Shown here piece by piece: positions 1 to 7,072 of a stretch of 17,463 nt of DNA; the stretch's first letter is position 1; each line of letters begins with the position of its first letter. This DNA comes from Candidatus Hydrogenedentota bacterium (GTDB taxonomy: Bacteria; Hydrogenedentota; Hydrogenedentia; Hydrogenedentales; CAITNO01): assembly GCA_022710255.1 (NCBI GenBank), contig JAKLHG010000017.1, positions 1 through 17,463 on the forward strand. The letters run 5' to 3'. The translations under genes and the position numbers were made by a program. The notes below the pieces were generated by a model, which was not told the origin of the DNA, did not search any database, and was given only the letters and a program-made list of their open reading frames with translations.

Positions 1-1032
1 CGCCACAGGCAGCATGGCGGCAAGGTAGGGTACATTGTCCACAAACCCGGAAATGATAACGGACATGACGATGAGAAGCGCATAACCAAGGAAGAGATTA
101 TCGCCCACCTGATTCGACAAGAAATCGGATACCTTCGTAATCCAACCCGTTTGTGTCAGGCTTTCCACAACGATGAAAACACCCATCAGAAAGAATGTGG
201 TATCCCAGTCGAGTTTTTTCACGTTCTCAATAATCCCGGTCTTATGATTCATCCGTTGCCATAGCAGGGTGACAAGCGCAAAGACCATGCAAATCATGCC
301 GGCAAGAAAACTGAATCCCTTGTCGAAAAAAGAGGAGGCGGCCAGAGTCAGGATGAGCAGGGAAAGCAGCAGGGTGGGCACCCAGGATTGCACGGTTTCC
401 ACCAGGATGAGTTTGGTCTTTTCCTTATGGTGGCGAAACACGAAGTAGAGGTAGATGACAGACGTGATTGCGCCCAGCTGCACGGCGAAGAAGATGCCGG
501 GTTTTCCGTGATAAAAGAAAAAGTCCATGAACGTCATCTTGGCAAAACCACCCAGCAACATACTGGGCGGATCTCCGATTAGGGTGGCGCATCCTTGCAG
601 GTTGCTGGAAATGGCGATGGCCACCATCATGTTGACAGGATTGATATTGAGTTTTTTGGCGAGGGCCAGGGCGACCGGCGCAATGATCAACACCGTCGCC
701 ACATTCTCCACAAAGGCCGACAAAAAACTGGTCATCGCGCAGATGAACAGGATGGCAAAGGCCGTATTGGGCGCGCGGTTGACGATGCGTTCCGCCAGGA
801 AGGCGGGGAACCGGCTTACCATGAACGCTTCCGCCAGAACCAGCATGCCCACGAAAATACCCATCACATTCCAGTTGACCCCGTGCATAAAAGCATCCAG
901 GGGGTCCAGAACGCCGAAAAGAAGCAGTACAACAACAGCCGCCACGGCGACCCAGCTTCGCCGTTGCGGCAAAAATATAAAAAAAACATAGGCGGCGATA
1001 AACACGCACAAGGCAACCAGTTGATGATTCAT
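1..1032 (-). CDS. ArsB/NhaD/SLC13-type ion permease, C-terminus beyond the window
   Basis: A polytopic inner-membrane transporter of the ion-transporter superfamily (ArsB, NhaD and SLC13 relatives), moving anions or exchanging Na+ for H+. Translating leftwards from the ATG at 1032 gives 344 residues with no stop before the window edge. Hydrophobic helices alternate with short loops. Two similar half-motifs, SAFVENVATVLIIAPV (about residues 105-120) and SGFVDNVPYLAAMLPV (about 328-343), are the internal duplication expected in this superfamily. The segment SSNLQGCATLIGDPPSMLL (142-160) matches the family's conserved hairpin with its N-G-DPP residues. Family members have about 420-450 residues, so roughly 80-100 are missing. 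The AAGGA site lies about 12 nt before the ATG, rather far. The gene is preceded by a promoter-like region and is probably transcribed on its own. The substrate cannot be assigned. Confidence 0.85.
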   Translation of the reverse strand, partial: MNHQLVALCVFIAAYVFFIFLPQRRSWVAVAAVVVLLLFGVLDPLDAFMHGVNWNVMGIFVGMLVLAEAFMVSRFPAFLAERIVNRAPNTAFAILFICAMTSFLSAFVENVATVLIIAPVALALAKKLNINPVNMMVAIAISSNLQGCATLIGDPPSMLLGGFAKMTFMDFFFYHGKPGIFFAVQLGAITSVIYLYFVFRHHKEKTKLILVETVQSWVPTLLLSLLILTLAASSFFDKGFSFLAGMICMVFALVTLLWQRMNHKTGIIENVKKLDWDTTFFLMGVFIVVESLTQTGWITKVSDFLSNQVGDNLFLGYALLIVMSVIISGFVDNVPYLAAMLPVA

Positions 1033-1162
1033 GGACCAGTCACATCCTTCCTTCTCTTGATACAGGGGCGGAGCGGGTTTACCGTTTCGTTACGCTTCAC
1101 AGGAAGACCTTCCTGAAAAACGCTTCACGCGCCCTCTTATGGGGGAACATGATCGAAGGTGT

Positions 1163-1207
1163 AAACGTCTCGCGACGTTTTAGCGAATACCCGCGTTTTC
1201 AAAACGC
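1163..1207. promoter_or_regulatory. Two adjacent perfect inverted repeats, operator or terminator
   Basis: AAACGTC (1163-1169) pairs with GACGTTT (1174-1180) across a TCGC loop. GCGTTTT (1193-1199) and AAAACGC (1201-1207) form a near-continuous 15-bp palindrome. They lie between the stop of the rhamnosidase gene and the start of the permease gene, both on the minus strand. Neither is followed by a clear T-run on the minus strand, so a classical terminator is unlikely in that direction. The second palindrome overlaps the predicted permease transcription start, which suits a repressor operator; the first would lie in the 5' leader. Confidence 0.35.
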
Positions 1208-1208
1208 T

Positions 1209-1238
1209 ATTTTACGATATTAATTTGTTCGTTGCCAA
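1209..1238 (-). promoter_or_regulatory. Putative sigma70-type promoter for the permease gene
   Basis: Reading the minus strand, TTGGCA (1238-1233) and TAAAAT (1214-1209) each match the -35 and -10 consensus at five of six positions, with an 18-nt spacer. Transcription would begin near 1202, leaving a leader of about 170 nt before the permease ATG at 1032. The start point would lie inside the palindrome at 1193-1207. Prediction by eye only. Confidence 0.4.
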
Positions 1239-1280
1239 AAGGCCAAACAACTGCCGGAGATGGACCTCCCGCATGACGGT

Positions 1281-3707
1281 CTATTTTGGGACGCTCTCAT
1301 TGAAAAGGAGATTGTCCACTCGCTTCACCGTCTTATCTGTTCTGTTCTCCACTTGGATGGTATAGTCTTCAGGGACCGTGGCAAATAGTTGAATTTCTTT
1401 GTCCTCCTGTTTCCACTGCACCGTAATGTGGGCATCTCCGACGGGAATTTCTCCCGAACACCAGGCGAGCGATGTGGGATTAAACGTCACAGTCACGTTC
1501 TTTTGCGCTACATCGAGCGGAGCCACCCCCAGGACATCGCGGAAAAGGGTCACCACGGCATGAGAGGCGAAACCGTGGTTCAGGCTGGCATGGTCCTGCT
1601 GGTTCTCCCAGAGGGTGCCGGTGCGTTCTACCATGTACATCAGGTAGTCCCCCATCTCGCGGAGCGTCTGGTCCGTCCGGCCTTCCCGGGAAAGCAGCTC
1701 GAACCGCAGCATGTTGCCGATAAAGGCGTTGGCCGGATGTACCTCCTTGTACAGGCCCTGTTCCTGGCGCTGTGGCCCGAATTCGTCCATCAAAATGCGC
1801 CACAGTTCCGCATCGGTTTCCGGCGTGGCAACCCCGAAATAAAAGGCGAAATACTGGCATACCTCCGTCATGTTGTCCGTAGGCGTCACCTTGCCGTCCA
1901 CCCGGTTGGCGTTGTCCACAAAGAACGGGCCTTTCAACGATTGGGCCCGGATGGTCTTTCGCAACGCGGCCGCCTTGTCTTTCCAGGCAGGAACATCAAA
2001 GAGCGATGCCGCCGTATCGAGGGCGCCGGCATAGAGCATGTTGGACGGGTAGTTAATCTCCTGCACGAAATTGTTGGCCGCGCTCCACTCGACAAAGACC
2101 CAACTTTCCAGTTTCTCCAGCAGTCCGTCCTCATTCTCCAGTTTCGCAAAATACCCAAAGAGCGCCTCTATCTTGGGACGCGCCGCGGCAATCAGGTCCG
2201 GCCGGCCGCCGCGCGCCGCGTATTCTCCCAGTTCCATGACAAACCACAGCGACCAGTTCGGAATGAATATGCCGTCGTAGTGGTCCGACGGATAGCACAT
2301 GGGCAGCATGCCCTCAGGCAGATGGGCGAACCGGTCGGGCAACAGAAAATTCTCTATGAAGTTATGTTCCACATCCACTTGCCCGGTAAGGGCCAGGGCC
2401 GACCGCGCGGTAAAATAAGAATCGCACAGCCAGCCGGCCCGTTCGCGATGAGGGCAATCCATGAAAATATCCACCGCGTTCTGTGCGAAGGTGGTGCGAC
2501 CCGCCTCGAAAATGCGGTTGAGTTTATCATCGGCGCACTGAAATGCCGCGCGCACCGCCCCGGGATGTTCGTAACGCCGCAGCCCCGCGCCGGATACGGT
2601 GCACTTCCCGGACACCGCCATCAGTTTAACCACCCGCATCGTGTGCGGTTCGAAGGCCTCCAGCGCATACTCCCCTTTTTCAAGGTCAAACAGCAGCGCG
2701 TTGACGCATCCCAAGCGCCGCCAGTTCACATCCGATTTCGTTTCCGTTTCATCAAAGGTGGCTATCAGGCGGGTCGGCTCGTCACACACCACAGTTAATT
2801 TCAGGAAACCGGTCAGATTCGCGCCCAGATCAACGACATGAAACTGCCCCGCGTTTATGGAGAACGTCGCAGCCTCATCTACCGGCGTATTCTCAGGCGT
2901 AAGGGTGGTGTTATGCAGCGTACAAAGCAGGTCCGAGACAATAAGGTCCAGTTCGCCCTCAGGATAGCCTTTCAGTTTCTCGCTGATTTCCACGAGGCTC
3001 CGGTCGCGGAACCGTTGTTCCAGCTTCCCCGCTTCAAAAGCGCCCGAGGAAACCTGCCGCACTACGGGCTGCACCTCAAAACGCGGATAGGGCACGCCCC
3101 GGGGCAGCAGGGATTTCGACCCCGTTTCCGCCAACGGCACGGCAGGAACGGAAACGTCAGCCTGAGCGCGCCAGGCGTCAAAACCCGGTTTCAACGCATA
3201 CACCTCGATGAAGGGACGCTGAAAACTATAGCGTTGCACCTTCTGCACGCGCTCCTTTATGGGAAAGCCTTCAAACGGCCGGTCGCCGGCGCCGGTAGCG
3301 GCAAGCACCGCGCCATCGGCGACCACTTCCGCCTGTACGAACGAGGGCTGGTCCAGCACATAATAACTGTTCGCGTTATACCCGGCCACCTCAATCGCCA
3401 CCACGTTTGCGCCCGCCTTCAACTGCGGGGCGATATCCCATTCATCAACGCGGTAATAGCCGTGCGGGCCCCGGGCCGGACCATGGCCCACGAAGGCGCC
3501 GTTTACAAAGACGCGGTACAGGGTCGAAGCGGCGACCCGCACCTGTACCGACGACGCTTCCGGGCGCTCAAAAACACCCCGAAACCCCGCGAACACATTC
3601 ATCTCCGTTTCGCGGCCTTCCAGCCAGACCGGCCGTGCCATGGAAAACACCGGAGCGCCTGCCCCGGAACAAATCAATACCGTCATAGCGGCCAAGGCGT
3701 GTATCAT
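1281..3707 (-). CDS. Secreted GH78-type alpha-L-rhamnosidase
   Basis: A retaining/inverting-class assignment is not needed to recognise it: this is a glycoside hydrolase of family 78, which removes terminal alpha-L-rhamnose from glycans or glycosides (GH78 enzymes are inverting). The protein has 808 residues. A signal peptide (about 1-23) is followed by beta-sandwich domains, including a 'YRVFVNG...GHGPARG' segment at 64-80 typical of the N-terminal jelly roll, then an (alpha/alpha)6 barrel from about 390. DCPHRERAGWLCD (417-429) aligns with the family acid motif, giving D417, E422 and D429; the distal Glu is probably E701 in GTLWEN. All four residues corresponding to the Bacillus RhaB active site are therefore present. 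The start at 3707 is chosen because AAAGGAGG lies just upstream and a signal peptide begins there; the frame stays open further upstream only through repeat DNA. Action outside the cytoplasm is inferred. Confidence 0.88.
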   Translation of the reverse strand: MIHALAAMTVLICSGAGAPVFSMARPVWLEGRETEMNVFAGFRGVFERPEASSVQVRVAASTLYRVFVNGAFVGHGPARGPHGYYRVDEWDIAPQLKAGANVVAIEVAGYNANSYYVLDQPSFVQAEVVADGAVLAATGAGDRPFEGFPIKERVQKVQRYSFQRPFIEVYALKPGFDAWRAQADVSVPAVPLAETGSKSLLPRGVPYPRFEVQPVVRQVSSGAFEAGKLEQRFRDRSLVEISEKLKGYPEGELDLIVSDLLCTLHNTTLTPENTPVDEAATFSINAGQFHVVDLGANLTGFLKLTVVCDEPTRLIATFDETETKSDVNWRRLGCVNALLFDLEKGEYALEAFEPHTMRVVKLMAVSGKCTVSGAGLRRYEHPGAVRAAFQCADDKLNRIFEAGRTTFAQNAVDIFMDCPHRERAGWLCDSYFTARSALALTGQVDVEHNFIENFLLPDRFAHLPEGMLPMCYPSDHYDGIFIPNWSLWFVMELGEYAARGGRPDLIAAARPKIEALFGYFAKLENEDGLLEKLESWVFVEWSAANNFVQEINYPSNMLYAGALDTAASLFDVPAWKDKAAALRKTIRAQSLKGPFFVDNANRVDGKVTPTDNMTEVCQYFAFYFGVATPETDAELWRILMDEFGPQRQEQGLYKEVHPANAFIGNMLRFELLSREGRTDQTLREMGDYLMYMVERTGTLWENQQDHASLNHGFASHAVVTLFRDVLGVAPLDVAQKNVTVTFNPTSLAWCSGEIPVGDAHITVQWKQEDKEIQLFATVPEDYTIQVENRTDKTVKRVDNLLFNESVPK

Positions 3708-3860
3708 GTGCGCCTCCTTTCTACCGGCTTGTTTTAACATAAAGCGGGTGCGCCAGTCTATTTCCAAGGGGATTTCCCATTCTGCACGGGAGCATCCTCG
3801 CACGGGATCACCAAAGGTGTTTCCGTGCTGAAAAAACGCCTGTTTCCTTTTCGCCTGCCA
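3708..3860. other. Upstream region of the rhamnosidase gene
   Basis: No gene is supported here. The minus-strand reading frame of the rhamnosidase is open through this stretch, but the encoded residues lack signal-peptide or domain character, and the strong AAAGGAGG site sits at the downstream end, just before ATG 3707. The segment probably holds the 5' leader and promoter. I see only a weak -35-like TTGGAA with TTTATG 18 nt later on the minus strand. Confidence 0.4.
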
Positions 3861-4040
3861 TTTTTCCGGCGGGAAACACATTTTCCAGCGTGAAAAATCA
3901 TTTTCTAGCGTGGAAAACCATTTTCCAGCGTGAAAAATCATTTTCCAGCGTGGAAAACCATTTTCCAGCGTGAAAAGTCATTTTCCAGCGTGAAAAATCA
4001 TTTTCCAGCGTGAAAAACCATTTTCCAGCGTGAAAAATCG
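3861..4040. repeat. Tandem array of nine 20-bp hairpin-forming repeats
   Basis: Eight units in exact 20-bp register run from 3881 to 4040, consensus TTTTCCAGCGTGAAAAATCA, preceded by one diverged unit (3861-3880). Units 2 and 4 carry TGGAAAACCA; unit 4 contains the perfect dyad TTTTCCA-GCG-TGGAAAA, while most others pair TTTTC with GAAAA. Units alternate A-B-A-B at 3881-3960 and are then less regular, suggesting growth partly by 40-bp duplication. Because 20 is not a multiple of 3, the minus strand rotates through three frames and reads as a 20-residue periodic peptide (HAGKWFSTLENDFSRWKM); this is a by-product, not a protein domain. The array lies between two divergent genes. There are no unique spacers, so it is not CRISPR. 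Confidence 0.95.
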
Positions 4041-4405
4041 TTCCGCAACCGATAATCCGGTCTTTCCAACAGATACAAGTCATTGTAATTGTTGGACTTA
4101 GCATAAATTTGCTTAAAAGCGACTCCCGGAGACAAAAAAAGGGTTCCCAAGACATGCTTACCTGGAAAGGACTACGTCATACCGAAATAGCACGCAGTCC
4201 TAAACGGGTTTACAACGACTTGCATTGGGCCGAGGAGGCGACGGAGGAGAAACGAGACGGGTCTGTGCCTTGTCTTTGCCCTGCATGTCCTTTTCCTTCT
4301 CAAATCCGGTTTGGAAGATACAGTCCGGTGAAACGGGAAAGTTTCTCTGTTGGTCAAAACCTATGGCACTTTGTCAACCTAAGATTTTCAGGAAAGGACC
4401 CATGT
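4041..4405. other. Gene-free region upstream of the CREST-like gene
   Basis: A 365-nt stretch between the repeat array and the plus-strand membrane-protein gene. Its plus-strand frame, in phase with that gene, is open from 4109, but the encoded residues are polar, rich in Arg, Cys and Pro, and do not resemble the membrane protein that follows. A good ribosome site occurs only at the end (AGGAAAGGA about 7 nt before ATG 4406). It probably carries the promoter and a leader. AT-rich sequence at 4082-4115 is the likeliest promoter area, without a clear consensus pair. No tRNA or known riboswitch was recognised. Confidence 0.4.
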
Positions 4406-5110
4406 ATGTACCTGCACGATGCACATCTCGCGAATATTGTCACGTCCTACTGCACTTGTCTCGGCGGCCTCATGCCGCTTATCTATTGCGCCTGCACCCA
4501 CAACCAACCGCGACGTTGGGTTTGGGTGTATTTCTGCGTATTGCTCACCGGCCTGCCCACGGTATGGATGCACACCGTGGAAGGGAACCGCGTGGCGAGT
4601 TTCTTTGATGTGGGCACCAATATTCTGCTGGCGTGGATGCTTATAGTCGCCGTGTCCGGCGATTATATGTCCTCCCCGTCGCGCAAAAGGCTTGTTGGCA
4701 TAACCCTCGCGCTGAATGTCTTCGCCTGGTGCTGGCTGTTCTACGAAATTTTCGCCCCTACGAAGATGCCCCTGCTGACCTTGTGGGAAAGCGGCCATTT
4801 CTATACCGGCGAAATCGTCCTGATCCTCAACGCCTTGTTCGGGGCCGCCCTTTTTATGGTGTACCGCAAGCATATCACTCCCGCCGCGCGCCCGTTTCTG
4901 TACACGGTCCTGGGTATGTTTATTATCGGCTTATTGCTGGCCACAGGCGACAACGAACACATTATCGGGTATATCTTCCCCTGGCACGCCACCTGGCACA
5001 TCGTCAGCGCCTTTGGTTTTATCACGCTCTGGATTTTTAATCATATCCGTTTTTCTGAGAGACGTCTCGCCGTCAATTCAGGCAGTGTTACTCCGTTAAA
5101 AGAGTACTGA
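4406..5110 (+). CDS. CREST-superfamily membrane protein, ceramidase/hemolysin III-like
   Basis: A 234-residue integral membrane protein with about seven hydrophobic helices (roughly 12-30, 38-55, 66-86, 98-116, 133-152, 164-180, 192-212). It fits the CREST superfamily (alkaline ceramidases, PAQR receptors, hemolysin III, Per1), whose members use a buried metal site to hydrolyse amide-type bonds in lipids. The expected residues are visible: H56 after helix 2 with T52 at the usual Ser position (T-x3-H), D68 at the start of helix 3, and H194-A-T-W-H198 in the last helix (H-x3-H). Start 4406 has an AGGAAAGGA site and gives an N-terminus leading straight into helix 1. It stands alone on the plus strand and converges on the GH99-like gene with a 57-nt gap. 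A lipid-amidase activity is inferred; a receptor-like or structural role is possible. Confidence 0.68.
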   Translation: MYLHDAHLANIVTSYCTCLGGLMPLIYCACTHNQPRRWVWVYFCVLLTGLPTVWMHTVEGNRVASFFDVGTNILLAWMLIVAVSGDYMSSPSRKRLVGITLALNVFAWCWLFYEIFAPTKMPLLTLWESGHFYTGEIVLILNALFGAALFMVYRKHITPAARPFLYTVLGMFIIGLLLATGDNEHIIGYIFPWHATWHIVSAFGFITLWIFNHIRFSERRLAVNSGSVTPLKEY

Positions 5111-5167
5111 CATCTTGCCGCTGGATGGCGAGTAAAGGAACCTCTTTGCCTTTGAGGGAGAATATGG

Positions 5168-7066
5168 CTATGGCGCCACAGAGTATCGGTAGTTCCAGCG
5201 TCGGTTCGGGGCGCTGTCGCCGTTCACACCGAGTTCCGATACATCGGTAAATCCCTGAATGTTATCCGCCCAGTGAAAATCAAAACAGGGCGTATTTTGT
5301 TCCTGTCCCACTACCTTACGAGGCAGGCTCAGTTCCATACCGTTGCCGTTCACCCGGTACTGGCCCGCACCAATCGTTTTCCAGGCACCGCCATCCCAAG
5401 ACTCGACTGTTATCTCCTCGCTGTCGAAGGTTTCCACATTCACAATAAAATCATAGCCCAGCCAGCCCGTCCCGGCATCCCGGTCGCTATCGATAAGCAG
5501 CAACATCCAATAGGGGTCTGAGCTCGGGGTGATGGGCGCAGAGGTCTGCACGAAGAAGTATAGACTGTCCGCATCGTAAGCCGCCTTGGCGATGACAAAG
5601 TCGTTGCGTCCCGTGTTGTTGCGATACGGAATATTCCCATACCCGGGATGGTCCCGGTGCAGGACATCACCGATGGTATCCCGGTATTCCGGAACAACCG
5701 CCGTCCAATCGTCGAATTGACCATCCACGCTAATGGGGCTCGGCCCGGTCGCCTCCGGCCGTTGCCGAACCCCCTTGAATTTTCGCACCCAGGCGGCCAG
5801 CTGGTAGTAGTAGTTGTCCGTGTGGCCGCCGCGCATGGGTTCGCAGTCGCGGCTGTATTCCTGGGTGTACTGGTCCACGAACAGCCCGCCCTTGTAATAA
5901 CTGGTTTCGTCGGTATAGGTGCTCCATTCGGTATAGCGGCCCGCCACCCACTCGTTCCAGCCGGTCACGAACACAAACGATGGATTAACCTCAAGGGCGC
6001 GGCGCCATTGTTCGTCAAAATTCAGACCCAGGTTCACCGCCCCCTCACGAGGGTCTTTCTGCCCATTGTGCCAGCTGCGTCCCATGGCGCCGTCCCGATG
6101 GCTCATTGGCGCGGGGCCGGGTGTGTTCGGCAGCGCATTCTGCGCAACGCCCACGCTCATCTGCTCGGCCTCTCCCCTGCTGTTCCGGAACACATGCTGG
6201 GGATAGACTTCGAGCCAGCTCCACTGGTTGGGACCGTCGGGACCCAGCCAGTAGTCCGGCATGGGGCGGCGCAGGGTGAAAAAGGCCTGCATTTCCGGGT
6301 CCGTTATAAACTGGGGATTGGCCAGCAGCAAGGGTTTGCCTTCCCACTGGAACCAGAGATCCTTCCATAATCCGGGTTTATACAAATCGGGCCAGAGCCG
6401 GTTTACCACTTCGGTGGGGTCCCAGAAAGGGCTAATGAACCCGATGGCGGGAGTGCGGACACCTTCCTTGCGCATGGCTTCGTATTCGCGGCACAAGGCC
6501 TCGTATTCATGCTTCCAGGTGTGGGGCGGATTGGTTGTATCGAAAAAGATCGCGTCTATGCCCGCATCGGCAAGCATGCTTGCATGTTTGCGGATGACAA
6601 AGGGGTCCGTCATCCGGTAGTATCCGAGTTCGGGTTCGCCCCAATGATGGGGCGCGCCGTTGTTCGGCCAGTCTATTTCCGCACTGTCCCCGGCTGCGGC
6701 AATGATTTTTGTATTATCGTTGGGCCCACCATCCTGGGGAACATGCCAGGTCCAATAGAAGATGCCCACCCATTTGCCCTGCCGGGGCGGACCCGCCTCC
6801 GCGAATTCCGGTTGCGTGCGTCCCGCTCCGTCGGTAGCGGTCCAGGTATCCGCGAAGATATCGTCCCCTTTATACGGCGTTCCGGCATACACCTCTCCCA
6901 CGGCGGCATACATGGTCAGGAAAGATAAGACTGCGATACAGCGCACCGTCACCGGAATACCCAGGGACGCGCGTGGACGTGGTCGGACACGGTCGGACGC
7001 TGTCAGACCGGGTCGTACGGCAACAAATGCGCCCTGACACCGAAAACGTATACTGCATATTTTCAT
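5168..7066 (-). CDS. GH99/GH71-like glycoside hydrolase with C-terminal CBM9/DOMON-like domain
   Basis: A 632-residue putative exported glycan-active protein. Residues about 95-435 resemble the GH99/GH71/WbsX TIM-barrel group: GIFYWTWH (101-108) near the first strand, ADAGIDAIFFDTTN (166-179), and WNEW at 370-373, the hallmark at the end of the barrel. Residues about 443-632 start SPISVDGQFDDW and contain AAYDADSLYFFV and IDSDRDAGTGWLGYDF, typical of CBM9/DOMON-like beta sandwiches that bind carbohydrate. The substrate could be an alpha-mannan-like glycan, but this is inferred from family only. The start is uncertain: ATG 7066 lies 6 nt after the preceding stop but has no Shine-Dalgarno site and gives a 61-residue leader. 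A hydrophobic signal segment occupies about 43-60, so a GTG near 6952 or 6946 is possible. Part of the leader is encoded by 10-bp repeats. Confidence 0.75.
   Translation of the reverse strand: MKICSIRFRCQGAFVAVRPGLTASDRVRPRPRASLGIPVTVRCIAVLSFLTMYAAVGEVYAGTPYKGDDIFADTWTATDGAGRTQPEFAEAGPPRQGKWVGIFYWTWHVPQDGGPNDNTKIIAAAGDSAEIDWPNNGAPHHWGEPELGYYRMTDPFVIRKHASMLADAGIDAIFFDTTNPPHTWKHEYEALCREYEAMRKEGVRTPAIGFISPFWDPTEVVNRLWPDLYKPGLWKDLWFQWEGKPLLLANPQFITDPEMQAFFTLRRPMPDYWLGPDGPNQWSWLEVYPQHVFRNSRGEAEQMSVGVAQNALPNTPGPAPMSHRDGAMGRSWHNGQKDPREGAVNLGLNFDEQWRRALEVNPSFVFVTGWNEWVAGRYTEWSTYTDETSYYKGGLFVDQYTQEYSRDCEPMRGGHTDNYYYQLAAWVRKFKGVRQRPEATGPSPISVDGQFDDWTAVVPEYRDTIGDVLHRDHPGYGNIPYRNNTGRNDFVIAKAAYDADSLYFFVQTSAPITPSSDPYWMLLLIDSDRDAGTGWLGYDFIVNVETFDSEEITVESWDGGAWKTIGAGQYRVNGNGMELSLPRKVVGQEQNTPCFDFHWADNIQGFTDVSELGVNGDSAPNRRWNYRYSVAP
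6971..7020. repeat. Five imperfect 10-bp tandem repeats
   Basis: Five consecutive decamers GCGTGGACGT, GGTCGGACAC, GGTCGGACGC, TGTCAGACCG and GGTCGTACGG share a GGTCGGAC core. They fall inside the 5' end of the GH99-like frame and would encode residues 16-32 of the longest product, an Arg/Pro/Val-rich stretch unlike a normal signal-peptide n-region. The repeat may have invaded the leader, or translation may start downstream of it. Confidence 0.75.
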
Positions 7067-7072
7067 TGTGTT

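Noticed and set aside
3708..3941. N-terminal extension of the rhamnosidase frame up to an ATG at 3941
   Set aside because: The added 78 residues include repeat-coded peptide, and the signal peptide and AAAGGAGG site both point to ATG 3707.
3861..4040. CRISPR array
   Set aside because: Units are directly contiguous with no unique spacers, 20 bp is too short, and no cas genes are nearby.
3898..4155. An 85-codon minus-strand frame over the repeat array
   Set aside because: Most of it is translation of the 20-bp repeats, open only because units 4 and 7 read TGG instead of TGA; no ribosome site.
4109..4405. Upstream 99-codon extension of the CREST-like gene
   Set aside because: Composition is polar and unlike the membrane protein; the good ribosome site lies just before ATG 4406.
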